DNA from: Herminiimonas sp. CN
Lineage (GTDB): Bacteria; Pseudomonadota; Gammaproteobacteria; Burkholderiales; Burkholderiaceae_D
NCBI RefSeq assembly: GCF_000622895.1
Contig: NZ_AVCC01000020.1
Coordinates: 1 to 45,189, forward strand
Reading direction: 5' to 3'
DNA length: 45,189 bases
Part shown: piece by piece, positions 35,866 through 45,189 of the stretch
Layout: every line of letters begins with the position of its first letter
Position numbering within the stretch: the stretch's first letter is position 1
Position numbers and translations under genes: made by a program
The notes under the pieces: generated by a model
Told to the model about the DNA's origin: nothing
What the model saw: the letters and a program-made list of their open reading frames with translations, nothing else
Database searches by the model: none

Positions 35866-38800
35866 AATCCAGATCGATCAGGCGCCCGTCGACGGTGATC
35901 AACGCCGATTTCAGGGGCTTGTCGCCGAACACCATTGCGCCCGCAGCGCGGTAGCCGGCCAGCTGCGCCCGATAGGCGGCGCGCTCAACGTCGAGGTAGT
36001 TGCGCTTGTAGTCGAGAATCCAGATTTCCTCCTCGAAGATGACCACCCGGTCCAGCCTGAGCACGCTTGCGCGGTGCAGGATTTCCATTTCGTTGCGGGC
36101 GCTGTGATGCTGGCCTGGGTCGAAAAAGCGCGCCAGATGCGGCTGCGCCAGGATGGTTTCGGCCTGAGTGCGGATGGTCGCCGCCAGCGCGGCGGGGCAG
36201 CGCAGCCAGCCGGCGATGGCGTCCGCCGCGGGGATTTCGACCGGCCACGCGCTAGCGTGGGTCAGGCGTTCCAGCAGCGCGTGCAGCGCGATGCCTTCCG
36301 CAATCGCATCGCCTGCGGTGCTGGCCGTTGGTGCGCTGCCGGGGGCGGCCAGCAGCGGCGGATCGTACAGCGGCAGCGTGAAGCTGTCGGCGGTCATTTG
36401 ATCCGGCGCGGCTGCGAGTGCAGAAAACGCATAGTCCGGGATTTCCGGCGCGTGGCGCAGCCGGTCGTACCAGCTGCCGGGCGCGCTGCCGTCGGCTTGC
36501 GCGCTTTTGGCAGCTGCCACGCCGCTGACGATCAGGATCTGCTTGGCGCGGGTGGCGGCGACATACAGCAGATTCCAGTCTTCCTGCTGCTTGAAGCTTT
36601 CCTCTGCGGCGAACAGATGGTCGCGCGCCGCGCCGCGCTCGCCTTGGCGGCCGAACACCGAGAAGTGGGTCGGGGCCCGAGATTCCTGCGGCCAGTCGCA
36701 CAGCACGCCGCTATCGTCGCGGGCCGGTTCGCTGTGGTTGGCATCGAGCAAGACCACGATCTGCGCTTCCAGCCCCTTGGCGCTGTGGATGGTCATGATG
36801 CGCACCGCGTCCAGCCCGGCATCGATCCCGGCTTCGTCGGGCGCATCGTTGCCCGCCTGGTTTTGCAAGGTGCGCAGCGCATCGATGAATTTCGGCAGGC
36901 TCGGATAGCGACCGGCATCGAGGTTCAGCGCCAGCTCGACGAACGCTTCGATATTGCCGATCACCTGGCTGCGCACCAGCGGCTGCGCGGCTTGCGCGGT
37001 GCGTGCGATCAGATCGCCCTGATGCAGGATCAGGTCGAGCAGGTCGTGCACCGGCAATTGCGGCGCGGCCAGCAGCCAGTGCGCCAGCAGACGTTCGGCG
37101 CGCGCCAGCGGCTGTGATGCGCCAGCGTCTGCGGCAGCCTGCAGGCGGGCCCACCAGCCGTGTTCGGTGCGCTGCGCAAGCGCAATCAGGTCGGCGTCGC
37201 CGGCATCGAACAAGGGCGACTTCAACACCTGCGCCAGCGCCAGATCGTCGCCGGGCGTGATCAGGAAATTCAGCAGCGCAATCAGATCGAGGATTTCCAG
37301 TGCGCTGAGCAGGCCGCCGCGGCGGTCGGACGCGAACGGAATTCCGGCCGCACGCAACGCGCCCTCGTAGGCGCCCAGATGGGTGCGCTTCTTGACCAGC
37401 AGCATCACGTCCGACCAGCGCACCGGCGCATTGGTCTGCGTGCTCAGCGCGTGCCGGGCGTGCAGGATTGCCTGCGCCACTGCATGCCCCTCGTCGCGCC
37501 GGCGCGCATCTTCCTGTTCGTCGCGCGCGGTGGCGAGCGGGTTGCGGATCATCGATGCCGCTGCCACATCTGCCGCACCTGCGGCGGGCTTGTCGTCGGC
37601 TGCTGACCGGATCAGCGGCAGGCGCCAGACCGTGCCGGCTTGCGCGGCCAGCGTGGTTTGCGGCTGGAAGATCGGGTTCGGCGCGAAGCTGGCATTGAGC
37701 GCCTCGACGATGGCTGCCGCATTGCGCCGGGTCTGGTTGGTGCGCAGCAGCGCCGCGCCTTGCGCGGCCAGATGGGCGCTGGCGGCCTGGAACACGCGCG
37801 GCTCGGCGCGGCGGAAACGGTAAATCGATTGCTTGGGGTCGCCGACGATGAAGATGCCGGGCTTGCCGGCGTCGTCGCCGTAGGCGTTCAGCCAGCCTTG
37901 CACGATGTGCCATTGCAGCGGATTGGTGTCCTGGAATTCGTCCAGCAGGATCTGCTTGTAGCGCGCATCGAGCCGGCTTTGCAGGTACGCCGCGTGTTCT
38001 TCGTTGGACAGCAGCCGGTACGCCTGCCATTCCAGATCGGCGAAATCGAACACGCGCCGTTCGGCCTTGATCGCCTGATAGCGCTCCAGGTAGGCGGCGC
38101 CGACGGTAAACAGCGCGGCGTTCACTGCCAGCACCTGCGGCTCGCAACTGCGGCGCTGCAGTTGCAGCAATGTTTCGCCCAGGGTGGTGAATTCGCGCTC
38201 GAAGGCGTCGCCGCCGTCTTCTCCCAGATTGGCTTCGATCGCCTTGAACAATTGCCCGCGTCGGTGGTCGTTGCCGCGTGGCGCGCCCTTGTCGTCGCAG
38301 AACTGGCCCAGCAGTTGGGCAAAATTTTCCAGGCCGGCGCCGGCAGTCAGCGCGCTCTCGATGCTGGTGGCGCGTTCCTGATTGCGTTTTGCGCCTTGCC
38401 CCAGCAGCCATGCGATGTTCAGCAGGCGTTTTTGCAGAGCTGCGTCATTCCACAGCGCCAGCCGCGCGTCATTTTCGGCATCGTCGCCGCACAGTTCTCG
38501 CAGCCATGCCAGCGGCAGTGGCTCTTGCGATGAATCTTCACGCTGGGTGCTGGCCCACCATTCGGCGCGCTTGCCGATGAAGGCGTCCAGCAGTTTCCTG
38601 GTGTTGAAGTCGCCGATGCTGTCGTACAAAACCAGCAGCGCAGCCTTCAGTTCGGCATTGCCGTCATCGTTGATCGATTGCATGAAGGTGCTGTAAGCCT
38701 CGGACAGCAGTTCGCCGGTGGCTTCGGTCAGCGTGTAGCCGTGCGGCACGCCGGAGGCCAGCGGCGCAATCCGGATCAGCTTGGCAAACCAGCTGTGGAA

Positions 38801-39214
38801 GGTGTCGATCGACAGCGCTTGCGGGCTGGACAGGACCCGTTCATACAGGCCGCGCGCGGTCGGCAGCGCGTGCGCCATGTCCTGCGGCGGCACGCCGCGC
38901 TCTTCCAGCAGCGTGCGGATTTGCGCTTCCGGCAGCAAGGCCAGGTCGCGCAGCAGCAGCAGCAGGCGCTCGCGCATTTCCTGCGCGGCCTTGCGGGTGA
39001 AGGTAATGGCCAGCAATTCGGCCGGTTCGGTGCCGGCCAGCAGCAGGCGCAGCATGCGCGCTACCAGCAGCCAGGTCTTGCCGCTGCCGGCGCAGGCTTC
39101 CACCACCACCGATAGTCTTGGGTCGCAGGCGCTGGCGATGAAGGCTTGCGCGCCGACCGGCTGCCGGTTGATTTCGTAGGCGTGCGGGGCTGGTTCGGGA
39201 TTCATGCGTTCCAT
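35864..39214 (-). CDS. AddA-type ATP-dependent helicase/nuclease (UvrD family)
   Basis: The 1116-residue protein is the helicase-nuclease partner of an AddAB-like complex for double-strand break repair. It has Walker A ACAGSGKTWLL (AGSGKT at 42-47), LLAITFTRKAAQEMRER, ILLDEFQDTNPLQW, GDPKQSIYRFRRAEP and TIHSAKGLEAQIVVLLDANH, the UvrD/Rep superfamily 1 motifs in order. A C-terminal nuclease domain follows with ARNEMEILHR and LRLDRVVIFEEEIWILDYKR, the PD-(D/E)XK pattern. The ATG at 39214 overlaps the addB stop (TAATG), so the two are coupled. Confidence 0.93.
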   Translation of the reverse strand: MERMNPEPAPHAYEINRQPVGAQAFIASACDPRLSVVVEACAGSGKTWLLVARMLRLLLAGTEPAELLAITFTRKAAQEMRERLLLLLRDLALLPEAQIRTLLEERGVPPQDMAHALPTARGLYERVLSSPQALSIDTFHSWFAKLIRIAPLASGVPHGYTLTEATGELLSEAYSTFMQSINDDGNAELKAALLVLYDSIGDFNTRKLLDAFIGKRAEWWASTQREDSSQEPLPLAWLRELCGDDAENDARLALWNDAALQKRLLNIAWLLGQGAKRNQERATSIESALTAGAGLENFAQLLGQFCDDKGAPRGNDHRRGQLFKAIEANLGEDGGDAFEREFTTLGETLLQLQRRSCEPQVLAVNAALFTVGAAYLERYQAIKAERRVFDFADLEWQAYRLLSNEEHAAYLQSRLDARYKQILLDEFQDTNPLQWHIVQGWLNAYGDDAGKPGIFIVGDPKQSIYRFRRAEPRVFQAASAHLAAQGAALLRTNQTRRNAAAIVEALNASFAPNPIFQPQTTLAAQAGTVWRLPLIRSAADDKPAAGAADVAAASMIRNPLATARDEQEDARRRDEGHAVAQAILHARHALSTQTNAPVRWSDVMLLVKKRTHLGAYEGALRAAGIPFASDRRGGLLSALEILDLIALLNFLITPGDDLALAQVLKSPLFDAGDADLIALAQRTEHGWWARLQAAADAGASQPLARAERLLAHWLLAAPQLPVHDLLDLILHQGDLIARTAQAAQPLVRSQVIGNIEAFVELALNLDAGRYPSLPKFIDALRTLQNQAGNDAPDEAGIDAGLDAVRIMTIHSAKGLEAQIVVLLDANHSEPARDDSGVLCDWPQESRAPTHFSVFGRQGERGAARDHLFAAEESFKQQEDWNLLYVAATRAKQILIVSGVAAAKSAQADGSAPGSWYDRLRHAPEIPDYAFSALAAAPDQMTADSFTLPLYDPPLLAAPGSAPTASTAGDAIAEGIALHALLERLTHASAWPVEIPAADAIAGWLRCPAALAATIRTQAETILAQPHLARFFDPGQHHSARNEMEILHRASVLRLDRVVIFEEEIWILDYKRNYLDVERAAYRAQLAGYRAAGAMVFGDKPLKSALITVDGRLIDLD

Positions 39215-41937
39215 TACCAGGCTCCCTTGCGGCACAGACCGCGCACATCGCAGTACTGGCAAACCGATTCGACGCCGTTGGCCGGCAGCGGCGTGCCGCC
39301 GGCTATCGCTTGCATATTCATGACGATGTGTGTTTCCAGTGCGGTTTTCCAGTTGGCGTAGTCGGGTGCGGCAGCGGCGCCAGTTTTGCCGCCTTTCCCT
39401 TTGTCTGCTTCCAGCGCGACATACTGCGCGCTGGCCACCGGCGCGTCCGACAACATGCCGTAGAACGGCAATTGCAGGTCTTCGCCGCCTTTCAGCCTGG
39501 CCTTCAGGCTGGCGGCGTCGCTGGTCTTGTAGTCGAGTATCGCCCGCGCGCCGTCTGCGGCTTCATCGATGCGGTCGATGCGGCCCTGCAGCAATACTTC
39601 TCCTTGAATTTCACCCTGCTGCCAGCGCAGGGTTTTCTCGAACCATTGTTCGCCGACCACGAACTGCCAGCCTTCGGCCTCGTGCGCATTGGCCCATTCC
39701 AGATACGCGGGAATCACCTTTTGCCAGCGCGTGTAATAGCCGAGCGCGGCGGCGTTCTTGCCGAGAATGGCATCGAACGCTTGCGCGGAAATGCTGCGCA
39801 ACAAGTTTTCGCGCCCGGGCAGCGGGCAAGGCTGGTCGCGCAGCGTGTCGTGATAGGTTTTCAGGATCGCATGCAGCCAGCCGCCGTAATCGCGCTTTTC
39901 CGGCATGTCGGACAGTTCATCCAGTGCGGAAAGGCGCAGCATGCGGGCGGCGAAGAACTGGTACGGGCAGGCCAGCAGGCTGTTGTAGCCGCTGGCCGAG
40001 AGTTTTTGCGGCGCCAGTTGCGGCGCTGATGGCGCCGGCATGCGCGGCAGCGCAGGCTGCAATTGCCGGGTCGCCAGCGCGCTGTGGTGCGCCGGCAACG
40101 GCGGCAGACCGTGCCGCGCCAGCGTCAGCTGCAGCCGTTCGATCCAGGGGCTGAGCGGATTCGGTTCGCCGTCCGTATGCGCCTGCCACGACAGCACCAC
40201 CTCCGGATTGGCGCTCAGCAGCTCGGCAAAGTCGCGCAATTGCTGGCGCTGGCGGCTTTCGCGGGTTTCCAGCCCGAGTTCGCGCCGCACCGCATTGGCG
40301 AAGAACAGGGTTTCCTGCGGCTGCGAGGGCAGGTGCTTGGCGTCGGCACCGACCAGCAGCACCGCATCGAAGCTGCGCAGGCGCGTGCCGTTGAGCGGCA
40401 GCATCACGACCCGGGCATCAAGATTGGCGGCCACGAACGGCGCCGCTTCCAGCTGCATGTCGAGGAAGGCGCGCCATTCGGCAAATGCAAAGGTTTCGGT
40501 CAGCGCCGCGCATTCCGCCTGCAGCGCTTCCAGCACCGCCAGCACCTGTTGCCCGGCAGCGTCGGCCGCCAGCGCGGCCTGCATGTCGAGCGCAGCCAGC
40601 ATGCCGCCGGTGGCGGCCAGCCAAGCGGCCAGCGTCTTGCGCCCGCCAAATGCCGCGGCCTGCTGCGCGATGCGGCGCACGCTGGCCTGCTCAGTCGGAC
40701 TTCCGGCCAGCGCCGCGCCGGCCGCGTCCCAGCCGGCCAGCACATTGGCGCGCCGCAGCGTGCGCTCGATCGTCATCAGTTGCGCCGGCTTGTCCGCCAG
40801 CGGCGCGAACACGTAGGGCGACTTCAGGAAGTCCAGCAGGGCGGCGGTCTCGGCCCGCGACGACACCACTTCGAACCACGCCGCCAGCGCCGCTGCAGCG
40901 CGGGTGGTGGAGAGCTTCCAGCCGGTTTCGTCGCTGACGAAGACTTGGGCGCGCTCCAGCAGCGCCCGGATGCGCCGCGCCACGACCCGGTCCTGCGCGA
41001 CGATGGCCAGGCGGGATTTGCCTTGCTGCAGCCAGTCGACGATGGTCTGGGCCGCGTGCAGCGCTTCGTCTTCCAGTCCGCTGGCGCCGTAGAGCGCCAC
41101 GGGTTGTCGCCCGGAAAATATACTGGATTGACTGGCATCGTTTTCCGCATGTATTTCGTGCCATGCGACTGCATACTCCTTGCTTATTGCCGAGGTGCGC
41201 CAGTCGAGCAGGAGCGGCAAGACCGGCTGGCGTGCGGCGTAAGCGCTCAGGAATGCCGCTTGCTGCGGATCGGGCGCAACCGGGCTGATCCAGACCAAAG
41301 GCCCGCGTGCCTGCTCCGCAAAACGCTGCAGCTGCAGCATGCGGGCGGCGCTGGCATCGTTCTGCTCGAGCTGGCTCTGCCAGATCGTCCACACCAGCTG
41401 GGTTTCGTCCGACAACAGCTGGCGTGCCGGCGGCGACAGTTCTGCCAGTGCGGCCTGCCAGCTTTGCTCCAGCGCCTCCGGTGCCAGCTGGAGCGCCGGC
41501 AGCAGCGCCTGCGTCAGTTCATCCGACAGCGACAGCAGGGTTTGCGCCAAGGGCAGCAGATCGGTATTGCGCTTGGCGGTGAACAGTTTTTTCAGCCACG
41601 CATGCTGGCGCAGCCCCGCGTACAGCGCCATCAGCCGTTCGCTGTCGTGCGCAATCGCGCTGCCGCCGCTCTCCGGCGGCAACAATTCGAGCCAGGTGGC
41701 TGGCGTGGTGATGCGCGGCGGAATGAATGCGCATTGCAGCGCTTCTGCCAGCGCAGCCTTGAGCTGGAGCGCATGGCCGTAGGTCGGCACCATCACGCAC
41801 AGCGCCGAAAAATCGGGTGCTTGCGATGGCGTCCGCTGCGGCAGCAGCGCGTCTTCTTGCAGCCGGCGCAGCAGCGCGCGCGCCGCATCGCACCAGAAAG
41901 TGGCGGAAGGGGGAATCAGGATAGGCGAAAGCGGCAT
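39214..41937 (-). CDS. AddB-type nuclease subunit with iron-sulfur cysteines
   Basis: This is the second subunit of the AddAB-like recombination complex. It has 907 residues: a degenerate helicase-like N-terminal half without a clear Walker A motif, and a C-terminal PD-(D/E)XK domain with GRIDRIDEAADGARAILDYKTS. One Cys in LLACPYQFF and three in CQYCDVRGLC (C-x2-C-x5-C, residues 893-902) match the 4Fe-4S arrangement of AddB nucleases. I prefer the ATG at 41937; one at 42000 would add 21 residues but sits next to a TAAAAT box that may be the -10 element. AddA follows with a one-base overlap. Confidence 0.9.
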   Translation of the reverse strand: MPLSPILIPPSATFWCDAARALLRRLQEDALLPQRTPSQAPDFSALCVMVPTYGHALQLKAALAEALQCAFIPPRITTPATWLELLPPESGGSAIAHDSERLMALYAGLRQHAWLKKLFTAKRNTDLLPLAQTLLSLSDELTQALLPALQLAPEALEQSWQAALAELSPPARQLLSDETQLVWTIWQSQLEQNDASAARMLQLQRFAEQARGPLVWISPVAPDPQQAAFLSAYAARQPVLPLLLDWRTSAISKEYAVAWHEIHAENDASQSSIFSGRQPVALYGASGLEDEALHAAQTIVDWLQQGKSRLAIVAQDRVVARRIRALLERAQVFVSDETGWKLSTTRAAAALAAWFEVVSSRAETAALLDFLKSPYVFAPLADKPAQLMTIERTLRRANVLAGWDAAGAALAGSPTEQASVRRIAQQAAAFGGRKTLAAWLAATGGMLAALDMQAALAADAAGQQVLAVLEALQAECAALTETFAFAEWRAFLDMQLEAAPFVAANLDARVVMLPLNGTRLRSFDAVLLVGADAKHLPSQPQETLFFANAVRRELGLETRESRQRQQLRDFAELLSANPEVVLSWQAHTDGEPNPLSPWIERLQLTLARHGLPPLPAHHSALATRQLQPALPRMPAPSAPQLAPQKLSASGYNSLLACPYQFFAARMLRLSALDELSDMPEKRDYGGWLHAILKTYHDTLRDQPCPLPGRENLLRSISAQAFDAILGKNAAALGYYTRWQKVIPAYLEWANAHEAEGWQFVVGEQWFEKTLRWQQGEIQGEVLLQGRIDRIDEAADGARAILDYKTSDAASLKARLKGGEDLQLPFYGMLSDAPVASAQYVALEADKGKGGKTGAAAAPDYANWKTALETHIVMNMQAIAGGTPLPANGVESVCQYCDVRGLCRKGAW

Positions 41938-42002
41938 CTGGTATGGGCTGATTGCGACGGGGAAGAAGGGTCGGCTTTGCGTGAAAACCACGCCGATCAT
42001 GC

Positions 42003-42039
42003 ATTTTATGCGAGCGGCGCAGGCGCCTGCAGATAAAAT
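42003..42039. repeat. Nested palindrome upstream of addB
   Basis: ATTTTAT (42003-42009) and ATAAAAT (42033-42039) are inverted arms around a perfect 12-bp palindrome, GCAGGCGCCTGC (42019-42030). It lies in the divergent addB/trxA gap and could be an operator or overlapping -10 elements for both directions. Confidence 0.45.
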
Positions 42040-42073
42040 CGAAGCCGCTGCACAACATTTCGCGCAAAAATAG

Positions 42074-42079
42074 GTTATG
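42074..42079 (+). promoter_or_regulatory. Possible -10 box for trxA
   Basis: TATGAT in GGTTATGATTTACCGC resembles the GGTAAAAT boxes before pgk and pepN. It would give a leader of roughly 185 bases before trxA. No good -35 hexamer is seen. Confidence 0.3.
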
Positions 42080-42140
42080 ATTTACCGCATCCCCGCCGCA
42101 TTGTTTCTTGCCGCACATTTCAAAAACATTGAATTAAAGC

Positions 42141-42181
42141 ACAGCGCCTCAACTTCATTGAGGTCACAATGGAGGCGCTGT
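42141..42181 (+). promoter_or_regulatory. Competing hairpins in the trxA leader
   Basis: ACAGCGCCTC (42141-42150) and GAGGCGCTGT (42172-42181) are perfect 10-base inverted repeats. Inside, CCTCAA (42147-42152) can instead pair with TTGAGG (42158-42163). The two structures compete for the same CCTC. The inner hairpin would mask the GAGG of an upstream reading frame; the outer one covers its codons 2-4. This arrangement suggests, but does not prove, translational or transcriptional control of trxA. Confidence 0.5.
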
Positions 42182-42273
42182 CAAGCAGGCAACGAGTATT
42201 GCAGGCAAGTCTGAACGAATTCCGTAGGCAGCGCCATTTACCCTTTTATCCCCTCACTCCGAGGAATCCATGA
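42169..42273 (+). CDS. Possible leader peptide overlapping the trxA start
   Basis: A 34-codon frame starts at an ATG five bases after GAGG and runs to a TGA that overlaps the trxA ATG (ATGA at 42270-42273). The peptide begins [18 protein letters not shown] and has a basic middle (RRQR), with no signal peptide. The overlap would couple trxA translation to the leader, although trxA also has its own GAGGA. I know of no family match. It could be chance: a frame of this length is not rare in GC-rich DNA. Confidence 0.35.
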   Translation: MEALSSRQRVLQASLNEFRRQRHLPFYPLTPRNP

Positions 42274-42596
42274 GCGAAAACATCAAACATATTACCGATG
42301 CATCCTTTGAAGCGGATGTACTGAAGTCCGACAAACCCGTGCTGGTCGATTTCTGGGCGGAGTGGTGCGGCCCCTGCAAAATGATCGCGCCGATCCTGGA
42401 AGAAATCGCCAAGGAATACGACGGCAAGATCACCATCGCCAAAATGGACGTCGACGCCAATCAGGCGGTACCGGCAAAATTCGGCATTCGCGGCATTCCG
42501 ACCCTGATCCTGTTCAAGAACGGTGTCGCTGCGGCGCAAAAAGTAGGCGCGATGGCAAAAGGCCAACTGACCTCGTTTGTGGACAGCAACATTTAA
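42270..42596 (+). CDS. trxA: Thioredoxin
   Basis: This 108-residue cytosolic protein reduces disulfides in ribonucleotide reductase, MsrA and others. The active site WCGPC (Cys33, Cys36) lies in [19 protein letters not shown], and the cis-Pro loop is in [17 protein letters not shown] lies before the ATG. A leader with competing hairpins and a possible upstream peptide precedes it. Rho follows on the same strand after 147 bp, the conserved trxA-rho order. Confidence 0.98.
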   Translation: MSENIKHITDASFEADVLKSDKPVLVDFWAEWCGPCKMIAPILEEIAKEYDGKITIAKMDVDANQAVPAKFGIRGIPTLILFKNGVAAAQKVGAMAKGQLTSFVDSNI

Positions 42597-42602
42597 TGCA
42601 AG

Positions 42603-42630
42603 CAGCGGCGCAGCGCTCGCAGTGCCGCTG
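42603..42630 (+). other. Hairpin after trxA
   Basis: CAGCGGC (42603-42609) and GCCGCTG (42624-42630) pair perfectly, just after the trxA stop. No T-run follows, so transcripts probably continue into the rho leader. Confidence 0.45.
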
Positions 42631-42663
42631 ATTCATATAAATATTCTTCAGATTATCCCGCTT

Positions 42664-42743
42664 GATACTCAATACCCGATTACAAGCACACCTCGCGGTT
42701 CCCACCCCCACCTATATTCATCCCGTCTCGGGACACTCTCACC
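42664..42743 (+). promoter_or_regulatory. C-rich, G-poor rho leader, possible rut region
   Basis: The 80 bases before the rho ATG hold 34 C and 10 G, with stretches such as CCCACCCCCACC. Such unstructured C-rich RNA is the binding target of Rho. In E. coli rho is autoregulated by attenuation in its leader. A similar loop here is an inference from composition. No clear ribosome-binding site is visible just before the ATG. Confidence 0.5.
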
Positions 42744-44006
<1,263 letters not shown>

Positions 44007-44044
44007 TTCTGCTTAAATCGCCGGATCAGGTTCGGTGGCGGGCA

Positions 44045-44083
44045 AAGGAGGGCGTAGGCTGCGGCAGGCGCCCTTCTTGTATT
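44045..44083 (+). terminator. Terminator-like hairpin after rho
   Basis: AAGGAGGGCG (44045-44054) and CGCCCTTCTT (44069-44078) form a 10-bp stem with one G-U pair, followed by GTATT. The T-tail is weak. It lies between the convergent rho and TRIC-type genes. Confidence 0.55.
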
Positions 44084-44715
44084 CAGGCCGGCAGTTTCAG
44101 ATCGAAGCGCACTGCCAGCAGGCGCATTACGAAGGTGACCAGGATGCTGGAAAGAAGCGCAAGCGTCTGGTGAACATCAAGCAGATTGAGGATCAGATAC
44201 ACCCAGCAGCCGACGAAGGCGCAGGTGGCGTAGAGTTGCCCGCGGCGAAATACCAGCGGTATCTCATTGCATATCACATCGCGCAATACGCCGCCAAAAA
44301 TGGCGGTGATGACGCCCATCATCACGCAGATGAAAAGCGGCATTTGCATTTCCTGCGCAACCGAGGCGCCCACGGCGCTGAACAAACCCAGTCCCAGTGC
44401 ATCGGCAAAAATGATCGCGCGTTCGGCAGTTGAGGATTGAAGGTAGTGCGAGAGCGGCAGCACAACCAGGGCCAGCACGAATATCAACAGCGTGTATTCC
44501 TGATGCTGCACCCAGAACAGCGGACGGCGGTCCAGCAGGATGTCGCGCAAGGTGCCGCCGCCGAAAGCCGTGATGAAAGCCACGGTGAAAACGCCGATCA
44601 GATCCATTTTCTTGCGGCGCGCCTCGATGAAGCCCGAGCTGGCGAAGGCGATGATGCCAAATACTTCAATGGCCCGCAAAGCCGTACTCATCCCTGAATT
44701 AATGCCGATTGCCAC
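44083..44715 (-). CDS. Trimeric intracellular cation channel (TRIC/UPF0126) family protein
   Basis: The 210-residue membrane protein has about seven helices in two repeats, each with a Gly-rich kink motif: FGGGTLRDILLDRRPLFW and FGGVLRDVICNEIPLVFR. This is the bacterial TRIC (YicG/YadS-like) pattern; structurally studied homologues form trimeric potassium-permeable channels. The start is a GTG at 44715 with AGGAG eight bases upstream; the ATG at 44691 has its purine run too close. It is divergent from rpmE2. Confidence 0.9.
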   Translation of the reverse strand: MAIGINSGMSTALRAIEVFGIIAFASSGFIEARRKKMDLIGVFTVAFITAFGGGTLRDILLDRRPLFWVQHQEYTLLIFVLALVVLPLSHYLQSSTAERAIIFADALGLGLFSAVGASVAQEMQMPLFICVMMGVITAIFGGVLRDVICNEIPLVFRRGQLYATCAFVGCWVYLILNLLDVHQTLALLSSILVTFVMRLLAVRFDLKLPA

Positions 44716-44754
44716 GTTTCTTGCTCCTGTTCTGGTTCGACATTTTATTCCAAT

Positions 44755-44785
44755 TTGGCCATAGTGCCTGATTGCATTGTATAAT
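44755..44785 (+). promoter_or_regulatory. Probable rpmE2 promoter
   Basis: TATAAT (44780-44785) is perfect. TTGGCC (44755-44760) matches four of six -35 positions at a spacing of 19, slightly long. A leader of about 110 bases would follow. No convincing Zur palindrome is seen, although Zur controls type B L31 in some bacteria. Confidence 0.5.
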
Positions 44786-44835
44786 CTCCGGCTGCGATTT
44801 TAAGCAGCGGCATTCAACCACAGGCAAGTGATCGA

Positions 44836-44877
44836 CAATCGGGCCAAGAGGCGGCACGGCCGACGAAGTGACGATTG
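44836..44877 (+). promoter_or_regulatory. Structured leader of rpmE2
   Basis: CAATCG (44836-44841) pairs with CGATTG (44872-44877), and inside it GGCC (44842-44845) with GGCC (44858-44861), leaving a ten-base bulge. The structure lies between the probable promoter and the ribosome-binding site. Ribosomal protein leaders often carry autoregulatory structures; this one is only a candidate. Confidence 0.35.
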
Positions 44878-44901
44878 GCTACCAAACTACTAGAGGCACA
44901 C

Positions 44902-45168
44902 ATGAAAGACGGCATTCACCCAGATTATCGCGAAGTTTTGTTCCACGACTTGTCCTGCGATTTCAAATTCGTTACTCGCTCAACTATCCAGACCCGCGAC
45001 AAGATGGAATTTGAAGGCAAGGAATATCCACTCGTGAAGATCGAGGTATCTTCCGAATCGCATCCGTTTTACACCGGCAAACACAAGATCGTCGATACCG
45101 CCGGTCGGGTGGAAAAATTCCGCCAGAAATTCGGCACTGTTGGTTCAAAAACCCAAGTGGCGGAGTAA
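44902..45168 (+). CDS. rpmE2: 50S ribosomal protein L31 type B
   Basis: L31 bridges the large and small ribosomal subunits. The 88-residue protein starts [20 protein letters not shown] and ends with [22 protein letters not shown], the type B pattern. It lacks the zinc-binding CxxC pair of type A and has a single Cys. AGAGG precedes the ATG at 44902. The frame is open a little further upstream without similarity. A structured leader and a good TATAAT lie before it. Confidence 0.96.
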   Translation: MKDGIHPDYREVLFHDLSCDFKFVTRSTIQTRDKMEFEGKEYPLVKIEVSSESHPFYTGKHKIVDTAGRVEKFRQKFGTVGSKTQVAE

Positions 45169-45189
45169 TTTCGCTGCTTCACAACAAAA

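Noticed and set aside
40063..42036. 657-codon frame opposite addB, and others opposite addA
   Set aside because: These are shadows of GC-rich coding sequence; the addB and addA frames carry clear domain motifs.

Overview
The window is a stretch of bacterial core genome, GC-rich and densely coded. Gene content and order suggest a betaproteobacterium of the Burkholderiales, most likely Oxalobacteraceae. The signs are pgk-pyk-fba followed by purE, purC and sua5; the nadD-rsfS-rlmH-maf-rng block with hemF and purD; an AddAB-type helicase/nuclease pair; and trxA-rho. This placement rests on family knowledge, not on a database search. No CRISPR array, prophage, insertion sequence, rRNA or tRNA gene is visible.

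Layout. (1) Positions 1 to about 195 do not look like natural DNA: successive bases follow the order T-A-C-G almost without exception, as expected of flow-sequencing noise at a contig end. (2) 298-6636: moaC, an M48 metalloprotease, a conserved hypothetical gene, a YheT-type hydrolase, a small zinc-finger protein, ilvE, and the azlCD exporter pair divergent from ilvE. (3) 6742-13357: central carbon and purine genes, pgk, pyk, fba, purE, purC and sua5, with clear hairpin terminators after fba and purC. (4) 13600-15087: an accessory patch with a small exported protein, a SemiSWEET-like transporter, and fused fragments of three dead genes (ompW, a GMC oxidoreductase, an aldehyde dehydrogenase). 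(5) 15177-19288: a flavin reductase, msrA and a HIT protein, then a leftward hemerythrin-pdxH-cfa cluster. (6) 19375-27808: tcdA, then a long leftward block thpR, rng, maf, rlmH, rsfS, nadD, hemF, purD, yebC. (7) 27911-31719: a HerA/YjgR-type ATPase with an apparent frameshift at its C-terminus, an EamA transporter, a quinone oxidoreductase and a 55-residue membrane peptide. (8) 31992-35761: pepN and fbp, then a convergent addB-addA pair. (9) 42270-45168: trxA, rho, a TRIC-type channel and rpmE2.

Themes. Pgk, Pyk, Fba and Fbp cover much of the glycolysis/gluconeogenesis trunk. PurE, PurC and PurD belong to IMP synthesis, but purK is absent from the purine stretch. Sua5 and TcdA act at the start and end of ct6A formation on tRNA. 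RlmH, RsfS, RNase G, L31 and Rho serve ribosomes and RNA. MsrA, TrxA and hemerythrin point to redox housekeeping.

I found no convincing new multi-gene system. The most interesting untested item is the trxA leader: a 34-codon reading frame with its own ribosome-binding site, whose start region lies in competing hairpins and whose stop overlaps the trxA start. Next come the three-gene relic, the YjgR frameshift, the long basic tail on RsfS, and the C-rich rho leader.
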